The notes below the pieces were generated by a model. That model searched no databases. It was not told the DNA's origin and saw only the letters and a program-made list of their open reading frames with translations. 64,000 bases of DNA. It comes from Calliopsis andreniformis. Taxonomy: Eukaryota > Arthropoda > Insecta > Hymenoptera > Andrenidae. The position numbers and the translations under genes were made by a program. Shown one piece after another: positions 51,598 through 63,840 of the stretch (the first letter of the stretch is position 1; each line of letters begins with the position of its first letter). The DNA is taken from NCBI RefSeq assembly GCF_051401765.1, contig NW_027480506.1:1054001-1118000 (forward strand). The letters run 5' to 3'.

Positions 51598-54500
51598 CAG
51601 GATTGAGGATTCAGAATTGAGGTTTGAGGACTAAGGATTGAGGATTGAAGACTGAGGATTGAGGATTGGGGATGAGGGCTGAGGGTTGAGGATTGAGGTT
51701 TGAGGATTGAGGATTGGGGATTGAGGATTGAGGATGGAGGATTGATGGTTGAGTATTGAGGATTGATGATCGAGGATTGAGGATTGAGGATTGAGGATTG
51801 AGGATTGAGTATTGAAGATTGAGGATTCAAGATTCAGTATTGAGGATTGAAGATTGAGGATTGGGTATTGAGTATTGAAGAATGAGGATTGAGGATTGAG
51901 GATTGAGGATTGAGTGTTGAGGATTGAAGATTGAGTATTGAGGGTTTAAGGCTGACGACTGAGGATTGAGGATTGAGGATTGAGGATTGAGGATTGAGGA
52001 TTGAAGATTGAGTATTGAGGATTCAAGATTGAGGATTGAGGATTGAGGATTGAGGATTGAGGATTGAGGATGGGGGCTGAGGGTTGAGGATTGAGGTTTG
52101 AGGACTGAGGACTGAGGATTGAGGATTGAGAATTAAGGATTGAGTATTGAGGATTGTAGATTGAGGATTGGGTATTGAGGATTGAAGAATGAGGATTGAG
52201 CATTGAGGATTGAGGATTGAGTGTTGAGGATTGAAGATTGAGTATTGAGGGCTTAAGACTGACGATTGAGTATTGAGGAATGAAGATTGAGGATTGGGTA
52301 TTGAGGATTGATGAATGAGGATTGAGGATTGAGGATTGAGGATTGAGTGCTGAGGATTGAAGGTTGAGTATTGAGGGTTTAAGTCTGACGATTGAGGATT
52401 GAGGATTGAAGATCGAGGATTGAGGATTGAGGATTGAAGATTGAGGATTGAGGATTGAGGATTGAGTATTGAAGATTGAGGATTCAAGATTCAGTATTGA
52501 GGATTGAAGATTGGGAACTGAGGATTGAGGATTGAACATTGAGGACTGAGTGTTGAGTGTTGAGTGATGAGAATTGATGTTTGTGGATGGAGATTTGAAG
52601 ATTGCAGATTGAGTATTGAGCATTGAAAACTTTGAATTGAGGATATTCTATTGAGGTTTGAGGATGGACAACTGATTGTTGAGGACTGAGGTCTGAAGAT
52701 TGAGGGTTCAGGGTTGAGGATTCAGAATTGAGGTTTGAGGACTAAGGATTGAGGATTGAAGACTGAGGATTGCGGATTGGGGATGACGGCTGTGGGTTGA
52801 GGATTGAGGTTTGAGGACTGAGGACTGAGGATTGAGGATTGAGGATTGAGGATTGAAGATTGAGTATTGAGGATTGAAGATCGAGGATTGAGGATTGAGG
52901 ATTGAGGATTGAGGATTGAAGGTTGAGGATGAGGGCTGAGGATTGAGGATTGAGAATGAGGGCTGAGGGTTGAGAATGAGGGCTGAGGGTTGGATATTCA
53001 GGTTTGAGTATAGAACCCTGAGAATTCAGGATATACTATTGAGCATTGAGAATTGAGGATTGATGGTTGAGTATTGAGGATTGAGGATTGAGGATTGAGG
53101 ATTGAGTATTGTAGATTGAGGATTGATGATTGAGGATTGACGATTGAGGATTGAGGATTAGGAATTGAGGATCGAGGACTGAAGACAGTATATTGATGAT
53201 TGGATATTGAGGATTGAGGATTGAGTGTTGTGGATTGAGGACGAGGACTGAGGGTTGAGTATTGATGTCTGAGGTCTGAGGATTAAGGATTGAGGATTGA
53301 GAATTGAGGTTTGAGGATTGAGGATTGAGGATTGAGGATTGAGTATTGAGGATTGAATATTGAGGATTGAGGATTGAGGATTGAGGATTGAGAATGAGGG
53401 CTGAGGGTTGAGGATACATGTTTGAGTATAGAATCCTGAGAATTCAGGATATTCCGTTGAGCATTGAGAACTGAGGATTGATGGTTGAGTATTGAGGATT
53501 GAGGATTGAGGATTGAGGATTGAGGATAGAGTATTGAAGATTGAGGATTGATGATTGAGGATTGAGGATTGAGGATTGAGGATTGAGAATTGAGGATTGA
53601 AGTTTGAGTATTGAGGATTGAAGATTGAGGATTGAGGATTGAGGATTGAGTGTGGACGATGAGGGTGAGGGTTGTGGATTGAGGTTTGAGGACTGAGGAC
53701 TGAGGATTGAGGATTGAGAATTGAGGAATGAGGACTGGGGAATGAGGAATGAAGATTGAGGATTAAGGATTGAGGATTGGGGATTGAGGATCTAGGATTG
53801 GAGATTGATTATTGAGGATTGAAGATTGAGGATTGAGGATTGAGGATTGAGTATTGATAATTGAGGATTGAGGATTGAAGTTTGAGTATTGAGGATTGAA
53901 TATTGAGGATTGAGGATTGTGGATTGAGTGTGGACGATGAGGGTGTGGGTTGTGGATTGAGGTTTGAGGACTGAGGACTGAGGATTGAGGATTGAGAATT
54001 GAGGAATGAGGACTGGGGAATGAGGAATGAAGATTGAGGATTAAGGATTGAGGATTGGGGATTGAGGATCTAGGATTGGAGATTGATTATTGAGGATTGA
54101 AGATTGAGGGTTGAGGATTGAGGATTGAGTATTGGTAATTGAGATTTGAGGATGAGGACTGATGGTTGAGGATTAAGGATTGAAGATTGAGGATTGAAGA
54201 TTGAGGATTGAGGTTTGAGAATGAGGGCTGAGGGTTGAGGATTGAGGTTTGAGGACTGAGGACTGTGGGTTAAGGATTGAGAATTGAGGATTGAGTATTG
54301 AGGATTGAAGATTGAGGATTGGGTATTGAGGATTGAAGAATGAGGATTGAGGATTGAGGATTGAGGATTGAGTGTTGAGGATAGAAGATTGAGCATTGTG
54401 GGTTTAAGGCTGACGACTGAGGATTGAGGATTGAGGATTGAGGATTGAGGATTGAGGATTGAAGATTGAGTATTGAGGATTCAAGATTGAGGATTGAGGA

Positions 54501-55222
54501 TTGAGGATTGAGGATTGAGGATTGAATATTGAGGATTGGGGACTGAGTGTTGAGGGTTGAGTGGTGAGAATTGATGTTTGTGGATAGAGATTTGAAGATT
54601 GCAGATTGAGTATTGAGTATTGAAGACTGTGAATTGATGATATTCTATTGAGGATTGAGGATTGACAGCTGTTTGTTGAGGTCTGAGGTCTGAAGATTGA
54701 GGATTCAGGATTGAGGATACAGGATTGAGGTTTGAGGACTGAGGATTGAGGATTGAGGATTGAGGATTGAGGATTGACCATTGAGGATTGAGGATTGAGG
54801 ATGAGGGCTGAGGGTTGAGGATTGAGGTTTGAGGACTGAGGACTGAGGATTGAGGATTGAGAATTAAGGATTGAGTATTGAGGATTGAAGAATGAGGATT
54901 GAGGATTGAGGATTGAGGATTGAGGATTGAGTGCTGAGGATTGAAGATTGAGTATTGAGGGTTTAAGACTGACGATTGAGGATTGAGGATTGAGGATTGA
55001 GGATTGAGGATTGAGGATTGAAGATTGAGGATTGAGGATTGAGGATTGAACATTGAGGACTGAGTGTTGAGTGTTGAGTGATGAGAATTGATGTTCGTGG
55101 ATAGAGATTTGAAGATTGCAGATTGAGTATTGAGCATTGAAAACTTTGAATTGAGGATATTCTATTGAGGTTTGAGGATGGACAACTGATTGTTGAGGAC
55201 TGAGGTCTGAAGATTGAGGATT
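51598..55222 (+). repeat. HOR2 copy 2 (3625 bp, two deletions)
   Basis: It matches copy 1 at 5539 bp at its left end and 5344 bp after about 53240, because one 195-bp module is missing between the landmark A copies at 53022 and 53440. Near 54884 it jumps from the equivalent of about 49540 to that of about 51255 in copy 1, a loss of about 1.72 kb. Only one CAGCTG marker remains (54666). Confidence 0.88.
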
Positions 55223-58200
55223 CAGGATTGAGGATTCAGAATTGAGGTTTGAGGACTAAGGATTGAGGATTGAAGACTGAGGATTGAGGATTGGGGATGA
55301 GGGCTGAGGGTTGAGGATTGAGGTTTGAGGATTGAGGATTGGGGATTGAGGATTGAGGATGGAGGATTGATGGTTGAGTATTGAGGATTGATGATCGAGG
55401 ATTGAGGATTGAGGATTGAGGATTGAGGATTGAGTATTGAAGATTGAGGATTCAAGATTCAGTATTGAGGATTGAAGATTGAGGATTGGGTATTGAGTAT
55501 TGAAGAATGAGGATTGAGGATTGAGGATTGAGGATTGAGTGTTGAGGATTGAAGATTGAGTATTGAGGGTTTAAGGCTGACGACTGAGGATTGAGGATTG
55601 AGGATTGAGGATTGAGGATTGAGGATTGAAGATTGAGTATTGAGGATTCAAGATTGAGGATTGAGGATTGAGGATTGAGGATTGAGGATTGAGGATGGGG
55701 GCTGAGGGTTGAGGATTGAGGTTTGAGGACTGAGGACTGAGGATTGAGGAATGAGAATTAAGGATTGAGTATTGAGGATTGTAGATTGAGGATTGGGTAT
55801 TGAGGATTGAAGAATGAGGATTGAGCATTGAGGATTGAGGATTGAGTGTTGAGGATTGAAGATTGAGTATTGAGGGCTTAAGACTGACGATTGAGTATTG
55901 AGGAATGAAGATTGAGGATTGGGTATTGAGGATTGATGAATGAGGATTGAGGATTGAGGATTGAGGATTGAGTGCTGAGGATTGAAGGTTGAGTATTGAG
56001 GGTTTAAGTCTGACGATTGAGGATTGAGGATTGAAGATCGAGGATTGAGGATTGAGGATTGAAGATTGAGGATTGAGGATTGAGGATTGAGTATTGAAGA
56101 TTGAGGATTCAAGATTCAGTATTGAGGATTGAAGATTGGGAACTGAGGATTGAGGATTGAACATTGAGGACTGAGTGTTGAGTGTTGAGTGATGAGAATT
56201 GATGTTTGTGGATGGAGATTTGAAGATTGCAGATTGAGTATTGAGCATTGAAAACTTTGAATTGAGGATATTCTATTGAGGTTTGAGGATGGACAACTGA
56301 TTGTTGAGGACTGAGGTCTGAAGATTGAGGGTTCAGGGTTGAGGATTCAGAATTGAGGTTTGAGGACTAAGGATTGAGGATTGAAGACTGAGGATTGCGG
56401 ATTGGGGATGACGGCTGTGGGTTGAGGATTGAGGTTTGAGGACTGAGGACTGAGGATTGAGGATTGAGGATTGAGGATTGAAGATTGAGTATTGAGGATT
56501 GAAGATCGAGGATTGAGGATTGAGGATTGAGGATTGAGGATTGAAGGTTGAGGATGAGGGCTGAGGATTGAGGATTGAGAATGAGGGCTGAGGGTTGAGA
56601 ATGAGGGCTGAGGGTTGGATATTCAGGTTTGAGTATAGAATCCTGAGAATTCAGGATATACTATTGAGCATTGAGAATTGAGGATTGATGGTTGAGTATT
56701 GAGGATTGAGGATTGAGGATTGAGGATTGAGTATTGTAGATTGAGGATTGATGATTGAGGATTGACGATTGAGGATTGAGGATTAGGAATTGAGGATTGA
56801 GGACTGAAGACAGTATATTGATGATTGGATATTGAGGATTGAGGATTGAGTGTTGTGGATTGAGGACGAGGACTGAGGGTTGAGTATTGATGTCTGAGGT
56901 CTGAGGATTAAGGATTGAGGATTGAGAATTGAGGTTTGAGGATTGAGGATTGAGGATTGAGGATTGAGTATTGAGGATTGAATATTGAGGATTGAGGATT
57001 GAGGATTGAGGATTGAGAATGAGGGCTGAGGGTTGAGGATACATGTTTGAGTATAGAATCCTGAGAATTCAGGATATTCCGTTGAGCATTGAGAACTGAG
57101 GATTGATGGTTGAGTATTGAGGATTGAGGATTGAGGATTGAGGATTGAGGATAGAGTATTGAAGATTGAGGATTGATGATTGAGGATTGAGGATTGAGGA
57201 TTGAGGATTGAGAATTGAGGATTGAAGTTTGAGTATTGAGGATTGAAGATTGAGGATTGAGGATTGAGGATTGAGTGTGGACGATGAGGGTGAGGGTTGT
57301 GGATTGAGGTTTGAGGACTGAGGACTGAGGATTGAGGATTGAGAATTGAGGAATGAGGACTGGGGAATGAGGAATGAAGATTGAGGATTAAGGATTGAGG
57401 ATTGGGGATTGAGGATCTAGGATTGGAGATTGATTATTGAGGATTGAAGATTGAGGATTGAGGATTGAGGATTGAGTATTGATAATTGAGGATTGAGGAT
57501 TGAAGTTTGAGTATTGAGGATTGAATATTGAGGATTGAGGATTGTGGATTGAGTGTGGACGATGAGGGTGTGGGTTGTTGATTGAGGTTTGAGGACTGAG
57601 GACTGAGGATTGAGGATTGAGAATTGAGGAATGAGGACTGGGGAATGCGGAATGAAGATTGAGGATTAAGGATTGAGGATTGGGGATTGAGGATCTAGGA
57701 TTGGAGATTGATTATTGAGGATTGAAGATTGAGGGTTGAGGATTGAGGATTGAGTATTGGTAATTGAGATTTGAGGATGAGGACTGATGGTTGAGGATTA
57801 AGGATTGAAGATTGAGGATTGAAGATTGAGGATTGAGGTTTGAGAATGAGGGCTGAGGGTTGAGGATTGAGGTTTGAGGACTGAGGACTGTGGGTTAAGG
57901 ATTGAGAATTGAGGATTGAGTATTGAGGATTGAAGATTGAGGATTGGGTATTGAGGATTGAAGAATGAGGATTGAGGATTGAGGATTGAGGATTGAGTGT
58001 TGAGGATAGAAGATTGAGCATTGTGGGTTTAAGGCTGACGACTGAGGATTGAGGATTGAGGATTGAGGATTGAGGATTGAGGATTGAAGATTGAGTATTG
58101 AGGATTCAAGATTGAGGATTGAGGATTGAGGATTGAGGATTGAGGATTGAATATTGAGGATTGGGGACTGAGTGTTGAGGGTTGAGTGGTGAGAATTGAT

Positions 58201-60552
58201 GTTTGTGGATAGAGATTTGAAGATTGCAGATTGAGTATTGAGTATTGAAGACTGTGAATTGATGATATTCTATTGAGGATTGAGGATTGACAGCTGTTTG
58301 TTGAGGTCTGAGGTCTGAAGACTGAGGATTCAGGATTGAGGATACAGGATTGAGGTTTGAGGACTGAGGATTGAGGATTGAGGATTGAGGATTGAGGATT
58401 GACCATTGAGGATTGAGGATTGAGGATGAGGGCTGAGGGTTGAGGATTGAGGTTTGAGGACTGAGGACTGAGGATTGAGGATTGAGAATTAAGGATTGAG
58501 TATTGAGGATTGAAGATTGAGGATTGGGTATTGAGGATTGAAGAATGAGGATTGAGCATTGAGGATTGAGGATTGAGTGTTGAGGATTGAAGATTGAGTA
58601 TTGAGGGCTTAAGACTGACGATTGAGTATTGAGGAATGAAGATCGAGGATTGGGTATTGAGGATTGAAGAATGAGGATTGAAGATTGAGGATTGAGGATT
58701 GAGTGTTGTGGATTGAGGACGAGGACTGTGGGTTGAGTATTGATGTCTGAGGTCTGAGGATTGAGGATTGAGGATTGAGAATTGAGGATTGAGGATTGAG
58801 GATTGAGGATTGAAGATTGAGGATTGTGTATCGCGGATTGAACATTGAGGATTGAGGATTGAGGATTGAGGATTGAGGATTGAGGACTGGAGATTGTATA
58901 TTGATGGTTGAAGGTTGAGGATTGATGATTTAGTGTTGTGGATTGAGGACGAGGACTGAGGGTTGAGTATTGATGTCTGAGGTCTGAGGATTGAGGATTG
59001 AGGCTTGAGAATTGAGGACTGAGGATTGAGGATTGAGTATTGAGTATTGAAGATTGATAATTGATGATTGAGGATCGAGGATTGAGGATTGAGGATTGAG
59101 GATTGAGGATTGAGGATTGAGGATTGAAGGTTGAGGATTGGGGATTGAGGAGTGACGATTGAGGATTGAGGATTGAGGATTGAAGATTGAGTATTGAGGA
59201 TTGCAGACTGACGATTGAGGATTGATGATTGAAGGTTGAGGATTGAGGTTTGAAGATTGAGTATTGAGGATTGAAGATTGTGGGTTGACGATTGAGGATT
59301 GAGTATTGAGGAATGAAGATTGAGGATTGAGGATTGAGGATTGAGGATTGAGGATTGATGATTGAGTATTGAGGATTGAAGATCGAGGATTGAGGATTGA
59401 GGATTGAGGATTGAGGATTGAGTATTGATGATTGAGGATTCAAGATTCAGTATTGAGGATTGAAGATTGGGAACTGAGGATTGAGGATTGAAGGTTGAGG
59501 ATTGGGTATTGAGGATTGAAGAATGAGGATTGAGGATTGAGGATTGAGGATTGAGTGTTGAGGATTGAAGATTGAGTATTGAGGGTTTAAGGCTGACGAC
59601 TGAGGATTGAGGATTGAGGATTGAGGATTGAGTATTGAGGATTGAAGATTGAGTATTGAGGATTCCAGATTGAGGATTGAGGATTGAGGATTGAGGATTG
59701 AGGATTGAATATTGAGGATTGGGTACTGAGTGTTGAGGGTTGAGTGGTGAGAATTGATGTTTGTGGATAGAGATTTGAAGATTGCAGATTGAGTATTGAG
59801 TATTGAAAACTGTGAATTGATGATATTCTATTGAGGATTGAGGATTGACAGCTGTTTGTTGAGGTCTGAGGTCTGAAGATTGAGGATTCAGGATTGAGGA
59901 TACAGGATTGAGGTTTGAGGACTGAGGATTGAGGATTGAGGATTGAGGATTGAGTATTGAGGATTGAGGATTGAGGATTGAGGATGAGGGCTGAGGGTTG
60001 AGGATTGAGGTTTGAGGACTGAGGACTGAGGATCGAGGATTGAGAATTAAGGATTGAGTATTGAGGATTGAAGATTGAGGATTGGGTATTGAGGATTGAA
60101 GAATGAGGATTGAGCATTGACGATTGAGGATTGAGTGTTGAGGATTGAAGATTGAGTATTGAGGGCTTAAGACTGACGATTGAGTATTGAGGAATGAAGA
60201 TTGAGGATTGGGTATTGAGGATTGAAGAATGAGGATTGAGGATTGAGGATTGAGGATTGAGTGCTGAGGATTGAAGATTGAGTATTGAGGGTTTAAGACT
60301 GACGATTGAGGATTGAGGATTGAGGATTGAGGATTGAGGATTGAGGATTGAAGATTGAGGATTGAGGATTGAGGATTGAACATTGAGGACTGAGTGTTGA
60401 GTGTTGAGTGATGAGAATTGATGTTCGTGGATAGAGATTTGAAGATTGCAGATTGAGTATTGAGCATTGAAAACTTTGAATTGAGGATATTCTATTGAGG
60501 TTTGAGGATGGACAACCGATTGTTGAGGACTGATGTCTGAAGATTGAGGATT
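55223..60552 (+). repeat. HOR2 copy 3 (about 5330 bp)
   Basis: Its left part matches copy 2 at 3625 bp (landmark A 56647 and 57065) and shares the loss of the 195-bp module. Its right part matches copy 1 at about 8962 bp (CAGCTG 58291 and 59849) and so keeps the 1.72 kb missing from copy 2. Small differences are whole heptamers, for example one lost near 60245. Confidence 0.88.
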
Positions 60553-60660
60553 CAGGATTGAGGATTCAGAATTGAGGTTTGAGGACTAAGGATTGAGGAT
60601 TGAAGACTGAGGATTGAGGATTGGGGATGAGGGCTGAGGGTTGAGGATTGAGGTTTGAGG
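60553..60660 (+). repeat. Transition from HOR2 to HOR3
   Basis: This short heptamer run begins with the HOR2 boundary marker CAGGATTGAGG and leads into the first HOR3 unit at ACTGAGGACTGAGG (60661). No gene or landmark is present. Confidence 0.7.
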
Positions 60661-61738
60661 ACTGAGGACTGAGGATTGAGGATTGAGGATTGAGGATTGA
60701 AGATTGAGTATTGAGGATTGACGATCGAGGATTGAGGATTGAGGATTGAGGATTGAGGATTGAAAGTTGAGGATGAGGGCTGAGGATTGAGGATTGGGAA
60801 TGAGGGCTGAGGGTTGAGAATGAGGGCTGAGGGTTGGATATTCAGGTTTGAGTATAGAATCCTGAGAATTCAGGATATTCTATTGAGCATTGAGAATTGA
60901 GGATTGATGGTTGAGTATTGAGGATTGAGGATTGAGGATTGAGTATTGTAGATTGAGGATTGATGATTGAGGATTGACGATTGAGGATTGAGGATTAGGA
61001 ATTGAGGATTGAGGACTGAAGACTGTATATTGATGATTGAAGATTGAGGATTGAGGATTGAGTGTTGTGGATTGAGGACGAGGACTGAGGGTTGAGTATT
61101 GATGTCTGAGGTCTGAGGATTGAGGATTGAGGATTGAGAATTGAGGATTGAGGATTGAGCATTGAGGATTGAAGATTGTGGATTGTGGATTGAGGATTGA
61201 GGTTTGAGGACTGAAGATTGTATATTGATGATTGAAGATTGAGGATTGAGGATTGAGTGTTGTGGATTGAGGACGAGGACTGAGGGTTGAGTATCGATGT
61301 CTGAGGTCTGAGGATTGAGGATTGAGGATTGAGAATTGAGGTTTGAGGATTGAGGATTGAGGATTGAGGATTGAGTATTGAGGATTGAATATTGAGGATT
61401 GAGGATTGAGGATTGAGTATTGAGAATGAGGGCTGAGGGTTGAGGATACATGTTTGAGTATAGAATCCTGAGAATTCAGGATATTCTGTTGAGCATTGAG
61501 AATTGAGGATTGATGGTTGAGTATTGAGGATTGAGGATTGAGGATTGAGGATTGAGGATTGAGTATTGAAGATTGAGGATTGATGATTGAGGATTGAGGA
61601 TTGAGGATTGAGGATTGAGAACTGAGCATTGAGGACTGAAGATTGTATATTGATGATTGAAGATTGACGATTGAGGATTGAGTGTTGTGGATTGAGGACG
61701 AGGACTGAGGGCTGAGGGTTGAGGACTGAGGTTTGAGG
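60661..61738 (+). repeat. HOR3 copy 1 (1078 bp)
   Basis: This is the first of three tandem 1078-bp units, with landmark A EcoRI sites at 60866 and 61472 (606 bp apart) and two 195-bp-type modules between them. It includes a short internal tandem of about 20 bp, GAATGAGGGCTGAGGGTTGA, near 60798-60838. Confidence 0.92.
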
Positions 61739-62816
61739 ACTGAGGACTGAGGATTGAGGATTGAGGATTGAGGATTGAAGATTGAGTATTGAGGATTGAC
61801 GATCGAGGATTGAGGATTGAGGATTGAGGATTGAGGATTGAAAGTTGAGGATGAGGGCTGAGGATTGAGGATTGGGAATGAGGGCTGAGGGTTGAGAATG
61901 AGGGCTGAGGGTTGGATATTCAGGTTTGAGTATAGAATCCTGAGAATTCAGGATATTCTATTGAGCATTGAGAATTGAGGATTGATGGTTGAGTATTGAG
62001 GATTGAGGATTGAGGATTGAGTATTGTAGATTGAGGATTGATGATTGAGGATTGACGATTGAGGATTGAGGATTAGGAATTGAGGATTGAGGACTGAAGA
62101 CTGTATATTGATGATTGAAGATTGAGGATTGAGGATTGAGTGTTGTGGATTGAGGACGAGGACTGAGGGTTGAGTATTGATGTCTGAGGTCTGAGGATTG
62201 AGGATTGAGGATTGAGAATTGAGGATTGAGGATTGAGCATTGAGGATTGAAGATTGTGGATTGTGGATTGAGGATTGAGGTTTGAGGACTGAAGATTGTA
62301 TATTGATGATTGAAGATTGAGGATTGAGGATTGAGTGTTGTGGATTGAGGACGAGGAATGAGGGTTGAGTATCGATGTCTGAGGTCTGAGGATTGAGGAT
62401 TGAGGATTGAGAATTGAGGTTTGAGGATTGAGGATTGAGGATTGAGGATTGAGTATTGAGGATTGAATATTGAGGATTGAGGATTGAGGATTGAGTATTG
62501 AGAATGAGGGCTGAGGGTTGAGGATACATGTTTGAGTATAGAATCCTGAGAATTCAGGATATTCTGTTGAGCATTGAGAATTGAGGATTGATGGTTGAGT
62601 ATTGAGGATTGAGGATTGAGGATTGAGGATTGAGGATTGAGTATTGAAGATTGAGGATTGATGATTGAGGATTGAGGATTGAGGATTGAGGATTGAGAAC
62701 TGAGCATTGAGGACTGAAGATTGTATATTGATGATTGAAGATTGAGGATTGAGGATTGAGTGTTGTGGATTGAGGACGAGGACTGAGGGCTGAGGGTTGA
62801 GGACTGAGGTTTGAGG
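61739..62816 (+). repeat. HOR3 copy 2 (1078 bp)
   Basis: It matches copy 1 at exactly 1078 bp: ACTGAGGACT 60661/61739, EcoRI 61944 and 62550. Only isolated single-base differences are visible by eye, for example GACGAGGAAT near 62355 where copy 1 has GACGAGGACT. Confidence 0.92.
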
Positions 62817-63840
62817 ACTGAGGACTGAGGATTGAGGATTGAGGATTGAGCATTGAAGATTGAGTATTGAGGAGTGACGATCGAGGATTGAGGATTGAGG
62901 ATTGAGGATTGAGGATTGAAAGTTGAGGATGAGGGCTGAGGATTGAGGATTGGGAATGAGGGCTGAGGGTTGGATATTCAGGTTTGAGTATAGAATCCTG
63001 AGAATTCAGGATATTCTATTGAGCATTGAGAATTGAGGATTGATGGTTGAGTATTGAGGATTGAGGATTGAGGATTGAGTATTGTAGATTGAGGATTGAT
63101 GATTGAGGATTGACGATTGAGGATTGAGGATTAGGAATTGAGGATTGAGGACTGAAGACTGTATATTGATGATTGAAGATTGAGGATTGAGGTTTGAGTG
63201 TTGTGGATTGAGGACGAGGACTGAGTGTTGAGTATTGATGTCTGAGGTCTGAGGATTGAGGATTGAGGATTGAGAATTGAAGATTGAGGATTGAGCATTG
63301 AGGATTGAAGATTGTGGATTGTGGATTGAGGATTGAGGTTTGAGGACTGAAGATTGTATATTGATGATTGAAGATTGAGGATTGAGGATTGAGTGTTGTG
63401 GATTGAGGACGAGGACTGAGGGTTGAGTATTGATGTCTGAGGTCTGAGGATTGAGGATTGAGGATTGAGAATTGAGGTTTGAGGATTGAGGATTGAGGAT
63501 TGAGGATTGAGTATTGAGGATTGAATATTGAGGATGGAGGATTGAGGATTGAGGATTGAGAATGAGGGCTGAGGGTTGAGGATACATGTTTGAGTATAGA
63601 ATCCTGAGAATTCAGGATATTCTGTTGAGCATTGAGAATTGAGGATTGATGGTTGAGTATTGAGGATTGAGGATTGAGGATTGAGGATTGAGGATTGAGT
63701 ATTGAAGATTGAGGATTGATGATTGAGGATTGAGGATTGAGGATTGAGGATTGAGAACTGAGGATTGAGGACTGAAGATTGTATATTGATGATTGAAGAT
63801 TGAGGATTGAGGATTGAGTGTTGTGGATTGAGGACGAGGA
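62817..63840 (+). repeat. HOR3 copy 3 (truncated at right)
   Basis: It matches copy 2 at 1078 bp at the start and at 1058 bp from the first landmark A on (EcoRI 63002 and 63608), because one copy of the 20-bp internal tandem is missing near 62960. At about 63840 it leaves the parent unit: the GCTGAGGGTTGAGGACTGAG expected there is replaced by a 195-bp-module sequence. Confidence 0.9.

Noticed and set aside
58029..60467. Minus-strand open frame of 812 codons
   Set aside because: It consists only of the heptapeptide ILNPQSS and variants. Another long frame (58106-59443, 445 codons) overlaps it in a different phase with the same kind of peptide. There is no domain, no start context and no codon bias visible. 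It is the expected by-product of a stop-free 7-bp repeat.
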